Shown in pieces: positions 1 through 5,053 of a DNA stretch of 6,770 bases (positions are counted from its first letter, which is position 1; each line of letters starts with the position of its first letter). The DNA is from Lachnospiraceae bacterium UBA3802 (GTDB taxonomy: Bacteria > Bacillota > Clostridia > Lachnospirales > Lachnospiraceae). The notes under the pieces were generated by a model. That model was not told the DNA's origin. It did not search any database and saw only the letters and a program-made list of their open reading frames with translations. The position numbers and the translations under genes were made by a program. The stretch spans positions 1 through 6,770 of the forward strand of contig DFEM01000069.1 of the NCBI GenBank assembly GCA_002369155.1. Direction: 5' to 3'.

Positions 1-409
1 AGTGGCTGGGTACGCCGCCGGGGAATGAGAACTGCTTGAAGAGCTTCTGCATTCCTTCTTCGTCCTGTGAAATATTGGGATAAATCTCACTGTAAGAACC
101 ATCTATATAATCGTTAGCTATAAAGAAGTTTCCGCCATGTCCGGGACCTGATAAAAGAATCATGTCAAGGTCATATCTTTTAATTACACGGTTTGCATGT
201 GTAAAAATAAAGTTCTGTCCGGGAACGGTTCCCCAGTGACCTACAATTTTCTTTTTTACCATATCCATGGTGAGGGGTTTCTTTAAAAGCGGATTTTCCA
301 AAAGATAAAGCTGGCCTGCCGACAAATAGTTTGCCGCACGGAAATACTTGTCCATTTTTTCAATTAATTCGTCGGTAATAGGGCCTTTTTCAATAATATT
401 ACTATCCAT
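1..409 (-). CDS. xfp: Phosphoketolase (xylulose-5-phosphate/fructose-6-phosphate), N-terminal part, cut by left window edge
   Basis: Thiamine-diphosphate enzyme of the cytoplasm that cleaves xylulose 5-phosphate (often also fructose 6-phosphate) with phosphate to acetyl-phosphate plus glyceraldehyde 3-phosphate or erythrose 4-phosphate. Only the first 136 residues of a family usually near 800 are present. I read family hallmarks directly: YFRAANYLS near residue 22, GHWGTVPG at 57-64, LSGPGHGG at 86-93, [15 protein letters not shown] at 106-120 and [10 protein letters not shown] at 129-136. His58, His91 and His136 match the active-site histidines I recall as 64, 97 and 142 in the Bifidobacterium enzyme, all with the same offset of 6. 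The ATG at 409 is chosen because AAGGGAGAAG lies just upstream. The gene is divergent from the VWA lipoprotein gene and probably has its own promoter and a Rex-type operator. Family assignment is very secure; substrate preference cannot be read here. Confidence 0.96.
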   Translation of the reverse strand, partial: MDSNIIEKGPITDELIEKMDKYFRAANYLSAGQLYLLENPLLKKPLTMDMVKKKIVGHWGTVPGQNFIFTHANRVIKRYDLDMILLSGPGHGGNFFIANDYIDGSYSEIYPNISQDEEGMQKLFKQFSFPGGVPSH

Positions 410-421
410 ACTTCTCCCTTC

Positions 422-437
422 TTGCCGTCCTCGGCAA
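422..437 (-). promoter_or_regulatory. Leader stem-loop directly upstream of the phosphoketolase ribosome site
   Basis: TTGCCG and CGGCAA form a perfect 6-bp stem around a 4-base loop. On the mRNA strand the loop reads AGGA, which itself resembles a Shine-Dalgarno core, and the true site AAGGGAG begins a few bases downstream. It could stabilise the 5' end of the mRNA or act as a ribosome standby site. It lacks the T-run of a terminator. The function is inferred. Confidence 0.4.
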
Positions 438-443
438 TTCACT

Positions 444-461
444 TTGTTATTGTTTTAACAA
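444..461. promoter_or_regulatory. Rex-type redox operator at the phosphoketolase promoter
   Basis: The 18-base site TTGTTAT-TGTT-TTAACAA matches the clostridial Rex consensus TTGTTAA-N4-TTAACAA at 13 of 14 defined positions, with exact spacing. It starts about five bases past the start point expected from the promoter at 473-507 and ends 35 bases before the ATG, a place where a bound repressor would block transcription. Rex leaves DNA when NADH/NAD+ rises and typically controls fermentation and redox genes. The match is seen; binding by Rex is inferred. Confidence 0.6.
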
Positions 462-472
462 TCGTCGTAATA

Positions 473-507
473 AAGATACTATTATTCACTTTTCCCGTCA
501 ATGTCAA
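473..507 (-). promoter_or_regulatory. Phosphoketolase promoter (sigma-A type, two overlapping candidates)
   Basis: On the minus strand TTGACA (502-507) and TTGACG (496-501) abut. TTGACG has a 17-base gap to TATCTT (473-478), and TTGACA has a 17-base gap to TAATAG (479-484). The first pair gives a start near 466 and a leader of about 57 bases. A further possible promoter, TTGGGC-N17-TATAAT, lies upstream at 583-611. The strong -35 elements support the call; the exact -10 is uncertain. Confidence 0.5.
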
Positions 508-520
508 ATAAGACCAAACT

Positions 521-572
521 TTTTTGACAATTCGCCATTTATTTGGACAAATCGTCACTGTTTAATCAAATC
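521..572. repeat. Degenerate direct repeats with about 20-base period upstream of the phosphoketolase promoter
   Basis: Positions 521-540 and 541-560 are adjacent 20-base units matching at 14 positions, with the shared core GACAAnTCGnCA. A weaker third copy keeps CAAATC at 567-572, 19 bases after the same string at 548-553. From a start near 466 the units fall around -60, -80 and -100, on one helix face, as expected for an activator array. No regulator is assigned. Confidence 0.35.
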
Positions 573-736
573 CCACACATTTATTATATATCACAGTCAA
601 AAAAAGCCCAAAGAAAATCATGGACAGTCTGAAGAGACCGACAAGAGCAAGTCCGATGACACTTTACTTAAATATATTTCTGATTATAAAATTCATTGTC
701 ATCTTTTTATTTCACATATTTAAAAAAATTTTGTAA
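573..736. other. Intergenic stretch with a GC-richer islet and opposing hydrophobic mini-frames; no supported gene
   Basis: This covers most of the rest of the gap between the divergent genes. The segment at about 605-665 is visibly richer in G and C than its flanks and is open in both directions. On the plus strand, 620-736 could encode 38 residues, starting MDSLKRPTRASP and ending in a hydrophobic helix with FKKIL. On the minus strand, 562-663 reads 33 hydrophobic residues (GLALVGLFRLSMIFFG within it) ending at a TAA, but lacks a good start. Neither has a convincing ribosome site. It may be a gene remnant, a tiny membrane peptide or chance. Confidence 0.2.
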
Positions 737-740
737 CGAA

Positions 741-770
741 TTCAAACATTACCTGTTTTTATAATATACA
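741..770 (+). promoter_or_regulatory. Promoter of the VWA lipoprotein gene
   Basis: A perfect -10 box TATAAT lies at 760-765, about 30 bases before the ATG. The matching -35 is weak: CGAATT sits at 17-base spacing, and TTCAAA at 741-746 works better with TATACA at 765-770 (18 bases). The A/T-rich tract at 719-732 could serve as an UP element. The leader would be about 24 bases. Confidence 0.5.
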
Positions 771-778
771 AAACAAAA

Positions 779-786
779 GAAAGGTG
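779..786 (+). promoter_or_regulatory. Ribosome binding site fixing the VWA gene start at ATG 796
   Basis: GAAAGGTG ends 9 bases before the ATG at 796. The frame also opens with a GTG at 784, but that codon overlaps the AGG of this site and has no ribosome site of its own, so 796 is preferred. Confidence 0.7.
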
Positions 787-795
787 TGTGAAAAA

Positions 796-2445
796 ATGAT
801 GAAAAATTCCAAATACAAAAAAACCGTTCAAATAATAACCGTAACAACCGCGCTTTCTCTCCTTTTTGCGTGTACTCCAAAAAACGCACAACCGTATTAT
901 CCCGCTTACAGTATGACTTCCTCTGCTTCCTCTTCAAGCGCATCCGCCTGTGCCAGTTCATCCGCCCCGTCATTTTCATCCGTGAAAATAACCAACAGCT
1001 TTACATTCTCTCCCGATTGCTATTATCTCGATGAAGATTACAACACTGCAGAGTACAATGATTTTGAAGAAAATATCTTTAAAGATGTAAGCGTGTCTCC
1101 TCTTTCGACTTTCTCAGCCGATGTCGATACCGCCTCTTATTCAAATGTAAGACGAATGCTTCGAAACAGCTTTTATAACGAGAATAGTATTCCAAAGGGA
1201 AGTATTCGTGCCGAGGAAATGATTAATTATTTTTCCTATGATTATGAAGGTCCTGCAGAGGATGAACCATTCGGAGTAAATGCCGAAATATCGGAATGTC
1301 CCTGGAATAAAGATCATAAACTTTTGCGTCTCGGATTACAAACCGAAGCAGAAGATTATTCCGAAAGTCCCGATGCCAATATCGTTCTTCTTATCGATGT
1401 GTCCGGCTCAATGGCTCCCTATGACAGACTTCCTTTGGCAGTACAGTCATTCGAATTAATGCTTGATAATTTAAGCAAAAAAGACCGTGTATCCATCGTA
1501 ACTTATGCCGGCGGAACAGAAGTTGTATTAAAAGGCGAAAAAGGATCAAATAAAGAAAAGATAAAAGAAGCCCTGGAATCACTTAAAGCGGGCGGCTCCA
1601 CCTTCGGCGAAGGCGGAATTGAAGAAGCTTACGCTCTTGCGGAAAAATATTACATAAGAAACGGAAACAACAGAGTCATCCTTGCCTCCGACGGTGATTT
1701 CAATGTGGGAAGAACCAGTGTATCCGAAATGTCCGAAATAATTGAGAAAAAAAGAGAAAAGGGTATCTATTTATCGGTTTTGGGATTCGGCGGCTATAAT
1801 TATTCCGATGCGATTATGGAAACACTTGCCGATAAAGGAAACGGAAATTACGCTTATATAGATTCAATAAACGAAGCGCAAAAAGTGTTGGTTGACGAAT
1901 TCTGTGCAACCATGGTGACGGTGGCTAAAGATGTTAAATTTCAGGTCGAATTCAATCCCGCATTCGTATCAGAATATCGTCTTATAGGCTACGAAAACCG
2001 AGCAATGAGCATTGAAGATTTTGAAAATGACAAAAAAGACGCCGGCGAGATCGGCGCAGGTCACAGTGTTACCGTGCTCTACGAAATCGTGCCGGCAGAT
2101 GAAAATTCCAAATCGGAAAGCGGTTTAAAATATCAGACTTCAACTCTTACAAAAGAAGCCCTGGAATCGGACGAATGGCTTACGCTCTCCGTTCGTTACA
2201 AAGAACCTGAAGGATTTATTTCAAAGCTTCTTGAGTACAATATAGGTTCGAGTTCTTATACAGATAATCCGAGCGATGATTTTCTCTTTTGTGCATCTGT
2301 CGCCGAATATGCAATGCTTTTAAGAAAAAGCGAATATATCGGAGACGGCAGCTGGGACCATGTTTCAAAAACGCTTTCCAAAATAAATCTTAACGATGAA
2401 TATAAAGAGGATTTCTATGAAACCGTCAAAGAAATTGCGGATTAA
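796..2445 (+). CDS. YfbK-type von Willebrand factor A (VWA) domain lipoprotein
   Basis: Predicted 549-residue surface lipoprotein of the E. coli YfbK type; the cellular role of the family is not established. A basic N-terminus (residues 3-9) leads into a hydrophobic stretch and the lipobox LFAC, with the lipid-bearing cysteine at Cys26. Residues about 39-62 are a Ser-rich stalk. A conserved N-terminal module follows (STFSADVDTASYSNVRRML, EEMINYFSYDY, ECPWNKDHKLLRLGLQ). The VWA domain covers about 194-370 with an intact metal-ion site: Asp201-x-Ser203-x-Ser205, Thr269 and Asp299 in ASDGDFNVG. The C-terminal DUF3520-like part carries LADKGNGNYAYID, YRLIGYENR and KKDAGEIGAGH, nearly as in YfbK. 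Length fits the family (about 575). It is monocistronic and its stop overlaps that of convergent nudC. Family assignment is strong; the ligand is unknown. Confidence 0.92.
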   Translation: MMKNSKYKKTVQIITVTTALSLLFACTPKNAQPYYPAYSMTSSASSSSASACASSSAPSFSSVKITNSFTFSPDCYYLDEDYNTAEYNDFEENIFKDVSVSPLSTFSADVDTASYSNVRRMLRNSFYNENSIPKGSIRAEEMINYFSYDYEGPAEDEPFGVNAEISECPWNKDHKLLRLGLQTEAEDYSESPDANIVLLIDVSGSMAPYDRLPLAVQSFELMLDNLSKKDRVSIVTYAGGTEVVLKGEKGSNKEKIKEALESLKAGGSTFGEGGIEEAYALAEKYYIRNGNNRVILASDGDFNVGRTSVSEMSEIIEKKREKGIYLSVLGFGGYNYSDAIMETLADKGNGNYAYIDSINEAQKVLVDEFCATMVTVAKDVKFQVEFNPAFVSEYRLIGYENRAMSIEDFENDKKDAGEIGAGHSVTVLYEIVPADENSKSESGLKYQTSTLTKEALESDEWLTLSVRYKEPEGFISKLLEYNIGSSSYTDNPSDDFLFCASVAEYAMLLRKSEYIGDGSWDHVSKTLSKINLNDEYKEDFYETVKEIAD

Positions 2446-3260
2446 ATCAAATTGTCTTTAAAAAGTTTCATCATTTCGTTTGTGAGGCTGAGATTGTTGG
2501 GTTGCAATAATACATCTTCTCTTTTAACCCACTCGGCGTATTTAAGTTCATTCTCATCCATTTGAATTGTACCGTCGCCGTCGGCCTCACAAAAGAATCC
2601 CGTGAGAATATCCTGTGCCATTCCCCAGGGCTGTGATTTATAATATCTTATATTTTTTACACTGACACCCGTTTCTTCCATAACCTCTCTCTTTACAGTC
2701 TCTTCGAGTGTCTCTCCGATTTCGGTAAATCCGGCTACCAAAGCACTGTGTCCGTAGCCTCTTTTGTATTTGGTAATAAGAATTGTATCGTCCTTTAAGA
2801 CTCCTACTATAACCGCGGGATTAATCCTCGGATAAATAACATTTCCGCATTTGGGACATCTTAACGCACGTTCCTTATCATCGATATTTAGAGCATGCGA
2901 ACATTTGCCGCAATATATATTATCCGAATACCATTTCCACAAATGATAAGCCGTAAATGCAGCGTAAACTTCAGGTACATCGAATTTATCCCTGACATCT
3001 CTCACTGAATAATATTCAAATCCATCCTTCTTAAAATCTGAAATTTCTCTTAAAAGAAAAAATCTTTTTTCGTCCAGCGAAAAGAGGTATACGACATCTT
3101 CGCCACTATAATCCTCTCCCTTTAAAAAATGCATTTTTTCATTTACTTTTCCAAGAAGAATTCTTCCTTCTTTATCGAAAATGAGAAGGTTGTCTTCCCT
3201 TCTCATTTCGACATTCTTATATTCGTTGTAAAGTTTACTCGGAAATATATCCTGAATCAT
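2442..3260 (-). CDS. nudC: NAD(+) diphosphatase (NADH pyrophosphatase), Nudix family with zinc ribbon
   Basis: Hydrolyses NAD(H) to NMN(H) and AMP; E. coli NudC also removes NAD caps from RNA 5' ends. The 272-residue protein is close to the 257 of E. coli. The N-terminal domain covers residues 1 to about 112. Next is a four-cysteine zinc ribbon (Cys117, Cys120, Cys135, Cys138), then a Nudix domain with a complete Nudix box at 177-199: Gly177, Glu183, Arg191-Glu192, Glu195-Glu196, Gly198. The NADH-pyrophosphatase marker SQPW is present at 209-212, but the usual following PFPxS is replaced by GMAQD. The ATG at 3260 is chosen over a TTG at 3293 because AAAGAGGGT lies just before it. It has its own extended -10 promoter downstream of the XRE gene and converges on the VWA gene. 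Substrate range beyond NAD is inferred. Confidence 0.9.
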   Translation of the reverse strand: MIQDIFPSKLYNEYKNVEMRREDNLLIFDKEGRILLGKVNEKMHFLKGEDYSGEDVVYLFSLDEKRFFLLREISDFKKDGFEYYSVRDVRDKFDVPEVYAAFTAYHLWKWYSDNIYCGKCSHALNIDDKERALRCPKCGNVIYPRINPAVIVGVLKDDTILITKYKRGYGHSALVAGFTEIGETLEETVKREVMEETGVSVKNIRYYKSQPWGMAQDILTGFFCEADGDGTIQMDENELKYAEWVKREDVLLQPNNLSLTNEMMKLFKDNLI

Positions 3261-3266
3261 TTCTGT

Positions 3267-3275
3267 ACCCTCTTT
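3267..3275 (-). promoter_or_regulatory. Ribosome binding site fixing the nudC start at ATG 3260
   Basis: On the mRNA strand AAAGAGGGT ends 6 bases before the ATG at 3260. An in-frame TTG at 3293 would add 11 residues, but it lies upstream of this site and has no ribosome site itself. Confidence 0.75.
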
Positions 3276-3305
3276 AAAAACAAAAACATTCAAAAACTTT
3301 TGTTT

Positions 3306-3314
3306 ATTGTAGCA
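3306..3314 (-). promoter_or_regulatory. Extended -10 promoter of nudC
   Basis: The minus strand reads TGC-TACAAT, an extended -10 (TGn directly before the hexamer) that can work without a good -35; none is evident at 17 bases. Initiation near 3299 would give a leader of about 40 bases within the 73-base gap after the XRE gene. No terminator for the XRE gene is visible in this gap, so read-through into nudC is also possible. Confidence 0.45.
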
Positions 3315-3333
3315 TATTAAAGCACAATAATCT

Positions 3334-4470
3334 CTAATTGCTTACCCATGCGTCAATAGCGGGATCATAGTGGGAATATATACTGAATTCCTCAAGCGAA
3401 CTGCCTTCTATGTGGTACGCTTTTTTATCTTTTTTCAGATAATCTTTATACTTTAATAAATTCTGAAACTCGGGATAGCTTAACGAAACATATATTATTG
3501 TATTGTTTTCCTCATCCAAAAGAGCATATTCGTAAGCATCGTCATATCCGTCCATTGCAATGTATGAAGGATAGTTGTATGTAGTATCATCGTAGTAAAC
3601 ATACTGTGTATATGTCGTACCATCCCCTATGGTTACGTCATTGTACGTACCTGCAAGTCTGTCAACTTCGTCATTATAATCCGCTTCGTTGTATTTAACT
3701 TTTAAAATAAAATATCCGTCTGTGTCGAATAATCCTGTTTTGGCAGAATATGCAAATTCATCATCCACTGACTTTGAAAGATCATCCGGGAACAGAAGAA
3801 AATCGGAATTCATTTCCGAACTGTATTCGGAAATCATTGCCGCTTTGTCATATTCGGTGCCTTTCTTTATGGGAGAAAGCACCTCAAATGCCATTACCCC
3901 CATGAGTATTAAAAATGTAAGCACAAATCTCACTATCACCAGAGAAAGAAGAGACATTAAGACTATCAGACTCACGGTCACAAATTTGTTCTTTTTAATC
4001 TTTTGTATAATTCCGTTAACATAGAGGGTTAAAATCATCATGGCCACAAAAGCCACAATTGAAAGTACCACAGCAGCAAAATTGCCGAAATCCGGCTCGG
4101 GATTGTAATTGGTACATTGAAATATGATAGAAATTGCAAGTACTATTACACCTATAATTCCTATTAATCTTACTATTTTAAATAATCTGCCTTTTTCGTT
4201 TTGGGCATAATCTGCCATCTTGTTTGCAACATCTCTGACTTCTTTATCCATAATCTCGCTTTTCCTTTCGCCTTCAATAATTTCTCTTACATCAACATCG
4301 TAATAATCAGCTATTTCAACAAGCAGAGAAATATCAGGCATATTGCTGCCTGTCTCCCACCTGGAAACGCTTCTTCCCGATACATTAAGTTTTTCTGCAA
4401 GCTGTTCCTGAGTAACACCTTTTTCTTTTCTCAATTCTTTCAAAAAAGAACCGACCTTTTTTTGATCCAT
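3334..4470 (-). CDS. Membrane-anchored XRE-family regulator with extracytoplasmic C-terminal domain
   Basis: A 378-residue protein joining a DNA-binding head to a membrane anchor and an outer domain. Residues 6-61 form an XRE/Cro-type helix-turn-helix (VTQEQLAEKLNVSGRSVSRWETG), recognition helix about 31-40. After a charged linker come three hydrophobic segments, about 98-117, 130-152 and 163-195; the third is long. The lysine-rich loop at 155-162 fits positive-inside topology, putting residues 200-378 outside the membrane. That outer part is rich in Tyr and Asp (YTQYVYYDDTTYNY near 287), contains LFPDDLSKS near 226, and I cannot name its family. The ATG is supported by a textbook GGAGGT. A dyad just past its -10 suggests autoregulation. 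Probable role: an environmental sensor that acts directly on DNA at the membrane. Ligand and targets are unknown. Confidence 0.85.
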   Translation of the reverse strand: MDQKKVGSFLKELRKEKGVTQEQLAEKLNVSGRSVSRWETGSNMPDISLLVEIADYYDVDVREIIEGERKSEIMDKEVRDVANKMADYAQNEKGRLFKIVRLIGIIGVIVLAISIIFQCTNYNPEPDFGNFAAVVLSIVAFVAMMILTLYVNGIIQKIKKNKFVTVSLIVLMSLLSLVIVRFVLTFLILMGVMAFEVLSPIKKGTEYDKAAMISEYSSEMNSDFLLFPDDLSKSVDDEFAYSAKTGLFDTDGYFILKVKYNEADYNDEVDRLAGTYNDVTIGDGTTYTQYVYYDDTTYNYPSYIAMDGYDDAYEYALLDEENNTIIYVSLSYPEFQNLLKYKDYLKKDKKAYHIEGSSLEEFSIYSHYDPAIDAWVSN

Positions 4471-4530
4471 TCGGGTTTACCTCCTTCCTTTGCAGAATAG
4501 AAAAATCATCGGCGCATTAACACGACACAA

Positions 4531-4554
4531 AGCGAGAAATGCCGCATTTACGCT
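4531..4554 (-). promoter_or_regulatory. Possible hairpin in the XRE gene 5' leader
   Basis: AGCG (4531-4534) pairs with CGCT (4551-4554), and AAAT (4537-4540) with ATTT (4546-4549), around a GC-containing centre, with a small asymmetric bulge. It lies within the roughly 100-base leader predicted from the promoter at 4580. The structure is weak and has no T-run, so it is not a terminator; any regulatory effect is speculative. Confidence 0.2.
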
Positions 4555-4555
4555 A

Positions 4556-4578
4556 TTAGACACATATGTCCTGTCTAA
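4556..4578. promoter_or_regulatory. Dyad operator candidate overlapping the XRE gene transcription start
   Basis: TTAGACA (4556-4562) and TGTCTAA (4572-4578) are perfect 7-base inverted arms separated by 9 bases. An additional TGTC at 4567-4570 forms a tighter GACA-N4-TGTC dyad with the left arm. The element begins directly downstream of the TATAAT at 4580-4585 and covers the expected start point, ideal for repression. The neighbouring XRE protein is the natural candidate to bind it; this is inferred from position and symmetry. Confidence 0.5.
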
Positions 4579-4579
4579 G

Positions 4580-4608
4580 ATTATATCTGTACCGTCCTTT
4601 ATTTTATC
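4580..4608 (-). promoter_or_regulatory. Promoter of the XRE regulator gene
   Basis: A perfect TATAAT -10 lies at 4580-4585 on the minus strand. At 17 bases the -35 position reads GATAAA, a poor match to TTGACA, so the promoter may be weak or need an activator. The start would be near 4573, inside the dyad, with a leader of about 100 bases. Confidence 0.5.
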
Positions 4609-4642
4609 GCATTTTTATGCATATGTGAAATATTTTCAACAT

Positions 4643-4673
4643 AAAAATAACACCGTCCGAAAACGGTGTTATT
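4643..4673 (-). terminator. Intrinsic terminator of the FakA-domain-like gene
   Basis: AATAACACCGT and ACGGTGTTATT form a perfect 11-bp stem around a 6-base loop (TTTCGG on the minus strand), followed by a short T-run on that strand. It begins 10 bases past the stop codon at 4684. The polarity of the T-run assigns it to the minus-strand gene and separates that gene from the XRE regulator. Confidence 0.88.
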
Positions 4674-4683
4674 GTATTAATGA

Positions 4684-4977
4684 TTAACCCTGTAATCCAT
4701 CGGATTGTCTTATCATGTCCTCTACAACAATGTCATAAATCTCTCCGACCGTATTGCAATATTCAAGAATCTTCCAAGGTTCGTTTGTATGAAAATGAAT
4801 CTTGACCAAATCCTCATCTCCTGCTGCAATAAGTGAATTGCCTTCAAAATGAGATGTAATATAATCCGAAATCTCATCTTCATCAAGATCCTTGTCTCTT
4901 CTGTCTATAAGAAGCTGTGTATCATAACGATATGCAAACTGATCGTCTTCAGCATCAATGCTCTGAATGGGTTCCAT
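4684..4977 (-). CDS. Small stand-alone protein related to the central domain of fatty acid kinase FakA (DAK-related)
   Basis: A 97-residue protein, soluble, with no signal peptide. It resembles the central part of FakA/YloV proteins: YRYDTQLLID (16-25) aligns with the usual YCTEFLL segment, and NSLIAAGDEDLVKIHFHTNEPWKILEY (47-73) with GDSLVVVGDDDLVKVHVHTNEP. Small proteins of this kind have been labelled 'kinase to dihydroxyacetone kinase'. The N-terminal ATP-binding DhaL-like domain and the C-terminal FakB-binding region are absent, so it cannot be a complete kinase. His61 and His63 match the histidines that, as I recall, bind zinc in FakA, but the partner Cys is Asp19 here. The ATG follows a good AAAGGAG, and the gene has its own promoter and terminator. 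It may be a partner or regulator of a kinase; this is unproven. Confidence 0.75.
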   Translation of the reverse strand: MEPIQSIDAEDDQFAYRYDTQLLIDRRDKDLDEDEISDYITSHFEGNSLIAAGDEDLVKIHFHTNEPWKILEYCNTVGEIYDIVVEDMIRQSDGLQG

Positions 4978-5025
4978 TTTGAATTCTCCTTTCGATTCAA
5001 GCTGTTATATTTTGCCTACTTTTCC

Positions 5026-5053
5026 ATTATATCGATTTTTCGCGCAAACTCAA
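5026..5053 (-). promoter_or_regulatory. Promoter of the FakA-domain-like gene
   Basis: On the minus strand TTGAGT (5048-5053) lies 16 bases before a perfect TATAAT (5026-5031). The -35 overlaps the stop codon of the diguanylate cyclase gene. A start near 5019 would give a leader of about 42 bases. No terminator is seen after the cyclase gene, so read-through from it could add transcript. Confidence 0.55.

Noticed and set aside
629..640. GTCT-GAAG-AGAC hairpin as a terminator or regulatory element
   Set aside because: The 4-bp stem is too short and has no T-run.
784..795. GTG at 784 as start of the VWA lipoprotein
   Set aside because: It overlaps the AGG of the ribosome site that serves ATG 796 and has no ribosome site of its own; the signal peptide is complete from 796.
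749..979. Minus-strand frame of 76 codons across the start of the VWA gene
   Set aside because: It is antisense to the promoter and signal peptide of a confidently identified gene; its composition is explained by that gene.
2566..2590. GC-rich repeated CCGTCG near the VWA/nudC junction as a terminator
   Set aside because: It lies within nudC, encodes the DGDG segment, forms no good stem with a T-run, and is explained by coding sequence.
3261..3293. TTG at 3293 as start of nudC
   Set aside because: It has no ribosome site, and the sequence between holds the AAAGAGGGT site that serves ATG 3260.
4609..4620. GCAT-TTTT-ATGC inverted repeat upstream of the XRE promoter
   Set aside because: It is only a 4-bp stem in AT-rich DNA, expected by chance, with no placement supporting a role.
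4490..4687. 65-codon plus-strand frame between the XRE and FakA-like genes
   Set aside because: It runs across the terminator, promoter and dyad of minus-strand genes, has no ribosome site and no recognisable motif.
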